A stretch of 11,002 bases of DNA. It comes from Eubacteriales Family XIII. Incertae Sedis bacterium (GTDB lineage Bacteria > Bacillota > Clostridia > Peptostreptococcales > Anaerovoracaceae). Position 1 is the stretch's first letter; each line of letters opens with the position of its first letter. The translations under genes and the position numbers were made by a program. Positions 5,136 through 11,002 of the stretch are shown here, in pieces. The stretch lies in the NCBI GenBank assembly GCA_031290715.1, contig JAITNA010000223.1:1-11002 (forward strand), written 5' to 3'. The notes beneath the pieces are model-generated. The model worked only from the letters and a program-made list of their open reading frames with translations, had not been told where the DNA came from and made no database searches.

Positions 5136-7384
5136 CCGGCTCCGGCCCCGCCATCGGCCGGCGGCGTTGGCGGTGTTACCGGCGTTGGCGGCGCGGGCTC
5201 CGGACCCTTGCTGACGACGAAGCTGACCGTCGATCCCACTTTCACCGGCGTGCCGACAGCGGGCATGACGCTGATCACGTTACCCGCGGGGATGGTCGCG
5301 TGGTACTCCGATGTCACCGACCCTCTGAGAAGCGTGACGCTCTTCAATTGAGCCGTGTATGCCGTGTCGTCAAATCCGTCAAATCCGGGTACTTCCGGTT
5401 TCCCAAGGCTGACCGTGACGTTGACGACCTGCCCCTCGTTGATCGGCGAGTTCGCAGCGATGTCCTGCCACATGATGGTATCCTTCGGATAGTCGTTGCT
5501 GTATTCCTCTCCGGGGCTGCCGAGCGTCAGCTTTTTCTCGTCCACTATCCCGCGCGCCGCCTCAAGCGTCATGCCGGCCAAGTTGGGTACCGTCGTCGTC
5601 TTGATCTTGGGGCCTTGGCTGATCACGAGATAGATCGGCGAGTCCTTCGCGGCCTGTTCCCCCGCCTTCGGCGTCTGGTCGATCACCTGATCGACGGGCA
5701 TATCGCTGTCCGCATAGGTCACGCCGCCAAGCGTGAATCCGTTCGCCGTGATCGCGTACTCGGCGCTTGCCTTTGTCTTTCCGAGGAGATCGATCACAAC
5801 GCCCGCGAAAGGCTCTTCCTGCTCCGCGGATTGCGGCGGCCCCGCGAATTTGAGTTTGACCGTTGCGCCTTCTTTGGCCTTTGAACCCGCTTTCGGGTCC
5901 TGCGAGAGCACTTCATTCTCCGCGTAATATTCAATAATCACCGGATCGCTGCCGCCCGCGCCGGAAGCGCCTGACGCGCCCGCGGCTTCCGCACCCGAAG
6001 CGCCCGAAGCGCCCGCCGCCGTTTTGTCGTCGTCCTTCTTCGGCACATGCCCCTTATTATCCACCTCGGTCGCGTCAACCTTAAAGCCGTCTTTTTCAAG
6101 AAGCGCTGTCGCGTCCGAAACATCCATACCGACCACATCGATCACTTCGACCAACTTGTCCGAAAACAAACCCGAAAGGAGTTTTGACAGCGGGAACATC
6201 AGCAAAAGCGCAATCACAATCGCGGCGGCAATCGCAAGTACCTTGTATTTGGTATCCATCTTTTTCCGGCCCTTCTTCCCGGCGCCGGCCTTCTTTCCGC
6301 TGCCGCTGCCGTTTTCTTTCGCCGACGCCTGAGCGGATTTGCCGCCGCCGAACAGCCCCGCGAAAAAGCCCGGCCGCTCGTCCTCATCATCGTATTCCCC
6401 GTCGTCCGCTTCCTCGTCATAGCCGCCGCCTTTTCCGGCATCGTCAAAATTCTCATCATGCGAATCCACCGCCGCGCTGCTGGAGCCGCGGCCCGGCGTT
6501 TCCTCATGAAGATTGGTCGGCGCCACAAAGCCCGCAATCTCCGGGTCGTCAATAATACCCGTGATGAAATTGATATTATCGAGCGCCTTGTACATCTCGT
6601 CGATATTCCGAAAACGGTCGCTCTGGAACTTGGCCGTCGCCTTCAGAACGATCTGGTCAAGACCCGGCGGCACGCCCTTGACGAGCCGGGACGGCGGGAT
6701 GATCGTATCGTTCATATGCATGACGGCAATCGTCACGGGATTGTCCGCGTCGAAAGGCACGCGCCCCGTGAGCATTTCGTACAGCACGATCCCAAGCGAG
6801 TAGATATCGGATTTCTCGTCAACGTACTGCCCGCGGCTCTGCTCCGGCGAGAAATAGTGAACGGACCCCATGATGATCCCGTTCTCGCTGAGGATGGTCC
6901 CGTCCGACACCGCTTTCGCGATGCCGAAATCCGTGATTTTCGCCGTTCCGTCTGTCGTAATCAAGATGTTGTGCGGCTTCACATCCCGATGAATAATATT
7001 ATTGCGGTGCGCCAAGCTGAGCGCCGACGCCATCTGTTTCGCGATGCTGATGCTGCGCTTGTAGTCGAGCGGAGCCTCGGCCGCGATCAAATCGCTGAGC
7101 GTTCTCCCCTCGACGTACTCCATGACGATGTAGTAGACGTCCCTGTCCTTGCCCACATCGTAGATATTCACGATGTTCGGGTGCAGCAGGCTTGCCGCCG
7201 CCTTGGATTCCTTTCGGAAATTCTCGACAAAGGTCGTATCCTTGACAAATTCTTTTTTCAACACTTTCACGGCGACAAAGCGGCTGAGCAATTTGTCCCG
7301 CGCCTTGTAGACGACGGCCATCCCCCCGTCGCCGATCTTTTCAAGTATTTCATATCTGCCGGCAAGTACTAAATTTCCGCCCAT
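5132..7384 (-). CDS. prkC: Membrane Ser/Thr protein kinase with PASTA domains (PrkC/Stk1/PknB type)
   Basis: A eukaryotic-like kinase that senses muropeptides or lipid II outside the cell and phosphorylates cytoplasmic targets. It has 750 residues, somewhat long for the family. The kinase domain (about 11-270) shows the glycine loop GDGGMAVVY, Lys40 in VAVKVL, the catalytic loop HRDVKPHN (Asp134), DFG (152-154), a Ser/Thr-containing activation loop and SPEQ (179-182). A juxtamembrane linker (289-375) is first very acidic, then Gly/Lys-rich. One transmembrane helix lies at about 381-403. PASTA domains follow at about 411-515, 526-592, 595-663 and, more degenerate, 664-728. A Pro/Ala/Gly tail ends the protein. 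PASTA 1 is interrupted by an Ala/Ser/Gly repeat (about 455-479). The start at 7384 is the only in-frame choice near the kinase domain; its best Shine-Dalgarno (AGAGAGGA) is about 12 bases away, an unusually long spacing. It follows prpC by 37 bases. Confidence 0.96.
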   Translation of the reverse strand: MGGNLVLAGRYEILEKIGDGGMAVVYKARDKLLSRFVAVKVLKKEFVKDTTFVENFRKESKAAASLLHPNIVNIYDVGKDRDVYYIVMEYVEGRTLSDLIAAEAPLDYKRSISIAKQMASALSLAHRNNIIHRDVKPHNILITTDGTAKITDFGIAKAVSDGTILSENGIIMGSVHYFSPEQSRGQYVDEKSDIYSLGIVLYEMLTGRVPFDADNPVTIAVMHMNDTIIPPSRLVKGVPPGLDQIVLKATAKFQSDRFRNIDEMYKALDNINFITGIIDDPEIAGFVAPTNLHEETPGRGSSSAAVDSHDENFDDAGKGGGYDEEADDGEYDDEDERPGFFAGLFGGGKSAQASAKENGSGSGKKAGAGKKGRKKMDTKYKVLAIAAAIVIALLLMFPLSKLLSGLFSDKLVEVIDVVGMDVSDATALLEKDGFKVDATEVDNKGHVPKKDDDKTAAGASGASGAEAAGASGASGAGGSDPVIIEYYAENEVLSQDPKAGSKAKEGATVKLKFAGPPQSAEQEEPFAGVVIDLLGKTKASAEYAITANGFTLGGVTYADSDMPVDQVIDQTPKAGEQAAKDSPIYLVISQGPKIKTTTVPNLAGMTLEAARGIVDEKKLTLGSPGEEYSNDYPKDTIMWQDIAANSPINEGQVVNVTVSLGKPEVPGFDGFDDTAYTAQLKSVTLLRGSVTSEYHATIPAGNVISVMPAVGTPVKVGSTVSFVVSKGPEPAPPTPVTPPTPPADGGAGAG
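5945..6040 (-). repeat. Low-complexity Ala/Ser/Gly-coding repeat within PASTA 1 of prkC
   Basis: This GC-rich stretch encodes two copies of GASGASG separated by AEAA and ends in GAGGS, flanked by Asp/Lys-rich residues. At DNA level a 9-bp unit, CCCGAAGCG, is repeated in tandem at 5994-6002 and 6003-6011. It splits the first PASTA domain between its early helix/strand part (to about residue 448) and the part resuming at PVIIEYYAENEVLSQDP. Slippage expansion is the likely origin. Confidence 0.7.
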
Positions 7385-7421
7385 ATCTGAATCATTTCCT
7401 CTCTAATACTTACTTTATTAT

Positions 7422-8171
7422 CTATTTATTATCAACGCAGACGACTGTGATGTTGTCGCCGCCGCCCTTTTCGTTGGCGGCGTTCACAAGGAGCCTGCAT
7501 ATTTGATTCAAATCCTCGTCTTTGTTCAAAATCCCCTCGATTTCTTCATCCGTCAATTCCCCGTGCAGCCCGTCCGTACACAGCAGGATACGGTCGCCCT
7601 CCTGCAGGTCAAAGCGATAAAAATCGGGCTCGAAATTCGCGGCGGCGCCGAGCGCGCGCGTGATGATGTTCTTCTTCGGATGAATGCGGGCCTCGCTTTT
7701 CGTCAAAGTACCCGCGTTGATCAGGTTGTTGACATAGGTGTGGTCCTCCGTAAGCTGCGACAAAACCCCGTTTCGCAGGATATAGGCCCGGCTGTCGCCC
7801 ACATTGACCACATAGGCCGATTCCATATCGAGGAAACAAACGACGGCCGTCGTCGCCATGCGCTGAAACTCCGGCGCCGACGCCGCCAATTTCATGATCT
7901 CCGTATTGACCTTCTGCATGCAGCGCGTGAAATATCCGCGGAGCCAGTTTTCGCGATACTTTCCCTCCAGATTGTCCGCGCCCGAGAGCGGGTTGGCGCG
8001 CAGAAAATTTTCGATGCCGGACACCGCCTTCCGGCTCGCGACCTCCCCCGAATTTTGCCCGCCCACGCCGTCGGCTACGGCAAAAATACCAAATCTGGGC
8101 AAAAGCAGCAAGGCGTCCTCGTTGTTCTCCCGCTTCCTGCCGATATCCGTCCGAAACCCAAAAGCCGCCAT
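7422..8171 (-). CDS. prpC: PP2C-family Ser/Thr phosphatase, partner of the PASTA kinase
   Basis: A cytoplasmic Mn/Mg-dependent phosphatase that removes phosphate from PrkC and its substrates. It has 249 residues, the family size. PPM motifs are complete: GRKRENNEDA (11-20, Asp19), AVADGVGG (31-38, metal ligand Asp34), ATTAVV (106-111), VGDSRAYI (124-131), the LTEDHTYVNNLI segment (140-151), LCTDGLHGELTD (197-208, Asp200) and GGGDNITVV (236-244, Asp239). The start ATG follows the rsmB stop after 2 bases; GGGG about 7 bases upstream is a modest Shine-Dalgarno. Co-transcription with prkC is the standard Firmicutes pairing of kinase and phosphatase. In most Firmicutes rlmN lies between rsmB and this gene; here there is no room for it. 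Confidence 0.97.
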   Translation of the reverse strand: MAAFGFRTDIGRKRENNEDALLLLPRFGIFAVADGVGGQNSGEVASRKAVSGIENFLRANPLSGADNLEGKYRENWLRGYFTRCMQKVNTEIMKLAASAPEFQRMATTAVVCFLDMESAYVVNVGDSRAYILRNGVLSQLTEDHTYVNNLINAGTLTKSEARIHPKKNIITRALGAAANFEPDFYRFDLQEGDRILLCTDGLHGELTDEEIEGILNKDEDLNQICRLLVNAANEKGGGDNITVVCVDNK

Positions 8172-8173
8172 AC

Positions 8174-9478
8174 CTATACCCCGAAGCCCCGTTCTTCCCG
8201 TTTCATTTTGCAGACAAAGAATCCATCGGATTCGTCCGTCATCGGCAAAAGCAGTGCCTTGTCGACGAGTTCAAATTCTTTGTTCTTTTTCAAAAACGCC
8301 TTGACCACATCCTCGTTCTCGCGTTTCGCGATCGTACACGTCGCGTAGACAAGCGTGCCGCCCGGCCGCACATAATGCGACGACGCTTTCAGAATATCGA
8401 GCTGCAGCCCCGGCAGCGCTTGCATTTCTTCATCAAACTCCTTGAATTTGACCTCCGGCTTTCGCCTTGCGGTGCCGAGTCCCGAACAAGGCGCGTCAAC
8501 CAACACCTTGTCGGCCGAATCGACAAACTCCGAATCGGTCACGCGGGCATCCCAACTCCATGCGGTAATGTTCTTGACGCCGAGCCGGGCCGCCTCGCCC
8601 TCGATCAAGTCGATCTTCCGCTTGTAAATATCCGTCGCAAGCACCTTGCCCAGATTTTGCATGTCCGCGGCAATCGCAACAGTCTTGCCGCCGGGCGCCG
8701 CGCAGACATCCATCACGGTTTCCCCGGGCCTTGCGTCAAGGCACTCCACAACGGTTTGCGCGCCCTTGTCCTGAACGGAAAACAAGCCGGTCTTGTACAG
8801 ATTGGTGGCGAGCAGCCCCTCGCCCTTGACGTAGATCAGATTTTGCAGCTCCGGATCCCGCTCCGCTTCAAACCCGAGCTTCGTGAGCCGGCCCGCAAGC
8901 CCGTCCGCATCCGTTTTGAGCGTGTTGGCGCGGATACACAGCCGGGGCGTCCGGTTCAGCGCGGCAAGCAGGTTTTCCACGCGGGCCCCATTATTGCCAA
9001 ATTCTTTCAGCCACATTTGCACCACCCAGGGGGCAAAGCTGTATTTGATCGAAAGATAGCGCGTTTCATCCTCTTCGCGCGGAGGAAGCTCCACATAGTC
9101 GCGGTCGCGAAGATACTGCCGCAAAAGCCCGTTGACGAAGTTGATCCGCCCCTTGGAATACAATTTCGCAAGCTCCACCGTTTCGGACACGGCGGCGTAG
9201 TCCGGCACCGAATCCATGAACAGGAGTTGATACAGACCCAAACGCAGCAGAATCCGATCTGAAATATTCAGCTTTTCGATCGGCGTTCTTGTGAAGTTTC
9301 CGATAATCCAATCAAGATACAGCTTTTGTCGAATCGTGCCGTAAACAAGCTCCCGAAGGAAAGGGACGTTCGAGGGCTTGGCCTTCTTAATGTACTTCAT
9401 CAGTGCAAAATTGGAGTAGGCCTTGTTTTCCTCGACGTCCCGAAGGACGAGATATGCACCCTTTCTTACGCTATCCAT
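8174..9478 (-). CDS. rsmB: 16S rRNA (cytosine-5)-methyltransferase RsmB
   Basis: An AdoMet-dependent enzyme that makes m5C967 (E. coli numbering) in 16S rRNA. It has 434 residues, typical for the family. The N-terminal NusB-like RNA-binding domain (about 1-126) includes FLRELVYGTIR and the NFVNGLLR signature (113-120). The linker and RRM-like part includes RANTLK (183-188). The Rossmann methyltransferase core has FSVQDKGAQ (233-241), motif I DVCAAPGGKT (257-266), ATDIYKRK (281-288), motif IV DAPCSGLG (328-335, Cys331 for product release) and motif VI YATCT (378-382, nucleophile Cys381). The start at 9476-9478 is set by homology (MDSVRKGAYLVLRDVEE) and by GGAG 4 bases upstream. It lies 64 bases after fmt, the longest gap in the operon, and 2 bases before prpC. 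Confidence 0.97.
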   Translation of the reverse strand: MDSVRKGAYLVLRDVEENKAYSNFALMKYIKKAKPSNVPFLRELVYGTIRQKLYLDWIIGNFTRTPIEKLNISDRILLRLGLYQLLFMDSVPDYAAVSETVELAKLYSKGRINFVNGLLRQYLRDRDYVELPPREEDETRYLSIKYSFAPWVVQMWLKEFGNNGARVENLLAALNRTPRLCIRANTLKTDADGLAGRLTKLGFEAERDPELQNLIYVKGEGLLATNLYKTGLFSVQDKGAQTVVECLDARPGETVMDVCAAPGGKTVAIAADMQNLGKVLATDIYKRKIDLIEGEAARLGVKNITAWSWDARVTDSEFVDSADKVLVDAPCSGLGTARRKPEVKFKEFDEEMQALPGLQLDILKASSHYVRPGGTLVYATCTIAKRENEDVVKAFLKKNKEFELVDKALLLPMTDESDGFFVCKMKREERGFGV

Positions 9479-9542
9479 GATTCTCCGCTCCGTTTCCCAC
9501 CTGTGTCAACATATCCGTTTTGTTCGCCCAAAGCGCGGCTTT

Positions 9543-10511
9543 TCAGCGCAGCGGCCGCGTTTCGTCAATCCGGTTTCCCCGAAGGTAATCCGCGATACTC
9601 ATAGCCCTTTTGCCCGGCATGCCGACGACATCGATCACCAATGTCCCGTCCCCGGTCTGCACTGCAAGCCCCTCCGCTGAAACAGACAAAATCTCTCCCG
9701 GCGCCGCCCCGCGGCGCGTTTCGCTGCCTGCTTCCGAAAACCCCGCGCAGGGCCCCGCGCCAACGGCATGGGCTTTCACGATCTTGATCCGCGTATCGCC
9801 CTGCAGCACGAACGCCCCCGGCTCGGGGTTCATCGCCCGAATGCGGCGAATCGCCGTCAAAGCGTCGTCTCGCAAATCGATGTGCGCGTCCTCTTTCTCG
9901 ATTTTGCGCGCGTAGGTGGCCAAGGCCTCTTCCTGCGGGACGCCCCGCGCACTGCCGTCCGCAATCGCGGGCAGCTGTTCGATCAGCAGCTCCGCGCCGA
10001 GGGCGGCCAATCGTCCGGTCAGCTCCCCCGCGTCGCTTTCGCCGACCGGGATGGAGCGCCGCGCGATCATATCGCCGTCGTCCAAGCCCTCGCCCATATA
10101 GATGAGCGTCACGCCCGTTTCCTCTTCCCCGTCCGCGATTGCCCACCGGACGGGTGCCGCGCCGCGGTATTTCGGAAGCAGGGACGCGTGGATATTGACA
10201 CAGCCGAGCCGCGGCAAAACCAGTATTTCTTTCGGCAAAATCTTACCATAGGAAGCCGCAACAATCAAGTCGGGCGCTATTTTTGCGAGGGCCGCGAGAA
10301 AGTCCGCATTGTCTCTGAGCCGCTCCGGCTCAGAGGTGGGGATGCCCGCGCCCGCCGCGGCTTTCTTGACCGGGGTCGGGAGAATCCTGCCGCCGCGGCC
10401 CCGCGCCTTGTCCGGCTGCGTTACGGCCAAAGCGACCTCTTCGCCGCGTTCCGCGAGCGCCAAAAGCGCCGGAACCGCGAACTCCGATGTACCCATGTAC
10501 ACAATCTTCAT
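9543..10511 (-). CDS. fmt: Methionyl-tRNA formyltransferase
   Basis: Formylates the methionine on initiator tRNA using 10-formyl-tetrahydrofolate. It has 322 residues; the family is usually about 310-315. The N-terminal formyltransferase fold (1-190) shows MKIVYMGTSEFAVP, VTQPDKARGRG (30-40), VAASYGKILP (84-93), the catalytic NIHASLLPKYRGAAPVRWAI region (Asn106, His108), and LDDGDMI (143-149) with Asp144. The C-terminal tRNA-binding domain (about 200-322) starts at YARKIEKEDAHIDL. A Gly/Ala-rich stretch at about 250-270 appears to be an extra ten or so residues compared with usual members. The start at 10511 has AGGGG 8 bases upstream and lies 13 bases after def, the conserved def-fmt pair. 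Confidence 0.97.
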   Translation of the reverse strand: MKIVYMGTSEFAVPALLALAERGEEVALAVTQPDKARGRGGRILPTPVKKAAAGAGIPTSEPERLRDNADFLAALAKIAPDLIVAASYGKILPKEILVLPRLGCVNIHASLLPKYRGAAPVRWAIADGEEETGVTLIYMGEGLDDGDMIARRSIPVGESDAGELTGRLAALGAELLIEQLPAIADGSARGVPQEEALATYARKIEKEDAHIDLRDDALTAIRRIRAMNPEPGAFVLQGDTRIKIVKAHAVGAGPCAGFSEAGSETRRGAAPGEILSVSAEGLAVQTGDGTLVIDVVGMPGKRAMSIADYLRGNRIDETRPLR

Positions 10512-10524
10512 GCGGTCGCCCCTG

Positions 10525-11002
10525 TCATTCGTCCTCCGCGGTGCGCTCTTCGATCTCCGTCGCCGTATCGATGAACAGAATGCCGTTCAAATGGTCGATC
10601 TCATGGCAGAGCGCCTTGGCGAGCAGCCCTTCGCCCTCGACCTCAAATACCGCGCCGTTTTCGTCAAGCGCCCTGACGCGGACACGCGCGGGCCGTTCCA
10701 CTGTCCCCGTGATACCGGGCAGGGAAAGACAACCCTCTTTTTCCGCCGCGATTTCCTCCGAGGCCCATACGATCTCGGGATTGATCAGCGTATATTTCAG
10801 CGGAATCGGCTCCGCGGGCGCGGGTGCGCTGCCGGTATCCGCGTTCGCATTCGCGGCATCGCCCGCGCCCGCATCGCCCGCGCCCGCGCCGTCCTCTCCC
10901 TCGCCGTCCTCATCGGCCGGCGCCGTAGCGTCGATCACGACGACGCGCCGCAAAACGCCCACCTGCGGCGCCGCGAGCCCGACCCCGTTCGCCTCATACA
11001 TC
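10525..11002 (-). CDS. def: Peptide deformylase, 5' end outside the window, with low-complexity insertion
   Basis: A metalloenzyme that removes the N-formyl group from nascent proteins. The visible 158 residues contain all three active-site motifs: GVGLAAPQ (6-13 of the visible part), EGCLSLP (89-95, metal ligand Cys91) and HEIDHLNG (133-140, metal ligands His133 and His137 and catalytic Glu134). The first visible residues MYEANGVGL are internal, since the family normally has about 40 residues before this motif, so the true start lies off the right edge. Between RRVVVID and KYTLINPEI, where most deformylases have only a short turn, there is an extra segment of about 40 residues rich in Ala, Gly, Asp, Glu and Pro. 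It is in frame and all catalytic motifs are intact, so the enzyme is presumably active with a disordered surface loop. The stop lies 13 bases before fmt. Confidence 0.96.
   Translation of the reverse strand, partial: MYEANGVGLAAPQVGVLRRVVVIDATAPADEDGEGEDGAGAGDAGAGDAANANADTGSAPAPAEPIPLKYTLINPEIVWASEEIAAEKEGCLSLPGITGTVERPARVRVRALDENGAVFEVEGEGLLAKALCHEIDHLNGILFIDTATEIEERTAEDE
10856..10885 (-). repeat. 15-bp tandem duplication in the def insertion
   Basis: Two perfect copies of the 15-mer GCATCGCCCGCGCCC (plus-strand reading) stand head to tail at 10856-10870 and 10871-10885. On the coding strand they give GAGDA twice. The flanking insertion (about 10804-10926) is built of related GC-rich Ala/Gly/Asp/Asn codons, which points to replication slippage as its origin. 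The unit is a multiple of three, so length change would preserve the frame. Confidence 0.85.

Noticed and set aside
4164..5351. Long plus-strand open frame of 395 codons opposite rsgA and the end of prkC
   Set aside because: It lies entirely antisense to genes with complete family motifs, has an Arg/Pro-rich composition typical of GC-rich shadow frames, and shows no recognisable domain.
6458..7372. Plus-strand open frame of 304 codons opposite the kinase domain of prkC
   Set aside because: Antisense shadow of a well-supported gene; Arg/His/Asp-rich with no family features.
7370..7395. Short frame (ATG at 7395, eight codons) overlapping the prkC start as a regulatory upstream ORF
   Set aside because: Its spacing from the AGAGAGGA sequence is only about 2 bases, too short for good initiation, and there is no further support; chance is more likely.
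7385..7421. Possible internal promoter in the AT-rich gap between prpC and prkC
   Set aside because: GATAAT and TTGATA-like hexamers occur but not at 16-18 base spacing from a matching partner.
9479..9542. Possible promoter (TTGACA on the minus strand) or terminator (AAAGC-GCG-GCTTT hairpin) between fmt and rsmB
   Set aside because: The best -10 match is GAGAAT at 18 bases and would start transcription inside rsmB; the hairpin has only 5 pairs and no T tract.
9768..10574. Plus-strand open frame of 268 codons opposite fmt
   Set aside because: Antisense to fmt, whose catalytic motifs are complete; no independent evidence.

Overview
The window reads as chromosomal DNA of a GC-rich anaerobic Firmicute, most likely a Clostridia-type bacterium. 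This is inferred from the gene order def-fmt-rsmB-prpC-prkC-rsgA-rpe, which is the classic Firmicutes block, and from a PD-(D/E)XK 'transposase-like' nuclease of the type multiplied in gut Clostridia genomes. Coding DNA looks close to 60% GC (judged by eye, not counted), and the few non-coding stretches are much more AT-rich. No RNA gene, CRISPR array, prophage or complete insertion sequence is visible.

Layout. Positions 1-208 (minus) hold the 5' part of an Rpn/PDDEXK-family nuclease gene with its own strong promoter. Positions 209-455 form an intergenic region with that promoter, a short dyad, two GGGAA/TTCCC hairpins resembling a small dispersed palindromic repeat, and a strong promoter for alr. 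Positions 456-1610 (plus) are alr, alanine racemase. Everything from 1627 to the right edge is one tightly packed leftward gene set, in transcription order: def (5' end cut off), fmt, rsmB, prpC, prkC, rsgA, rpe, lgt, ychF. Three junctions are 4-base ATGA overlaps (prkC/rsgA, rpe/lgt, lgt/ychF) and the widest gap is 64 bases. A hairpin followed by a six-T tract, lying inside the end of alr, looks like the operon terminator.

How the genes fit together. Def and Fmt remove and add the N-terminal formyl group of initiator methionine. RsmB and RsgA modify and mature the small ribosomal subunit. YchF is a ribosome-associated P-loop ATPase/GTPase. PrkC is a membrane Ser/Thr kinase with extracellular PASTA domains, and PrpC is its PP2C phosphatase. 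In Bacillus the RsgA orthologue CpgA is a known PrkC substrate, so their adjacency makes sense. Rpe belongs to the pentose phosphate pathway, Lgt lipidates prolipoproteins, and the convergent alr supplies D-alanine for peptidoglycan. The theme is coupling of translation and ribosome maturation with cell-envelope sensing.

No wholly new system was found. The points most worth checking are: an alr promoter placed so that transcription would begin at the start codon (leaderless mRNA); an inverted repeat bracketing that promoter's -35 box; a 15-bp tandem duplication inside an Ala/Gly/Asp-rich insertion in peptide deformylase; a similar low-complexity insertion in the first PASTA domain of PrkC; the absence of rlmN from its usual place between rsmB and prpC; and a terminator hairpin that contains the stop codons of both convergent genes.
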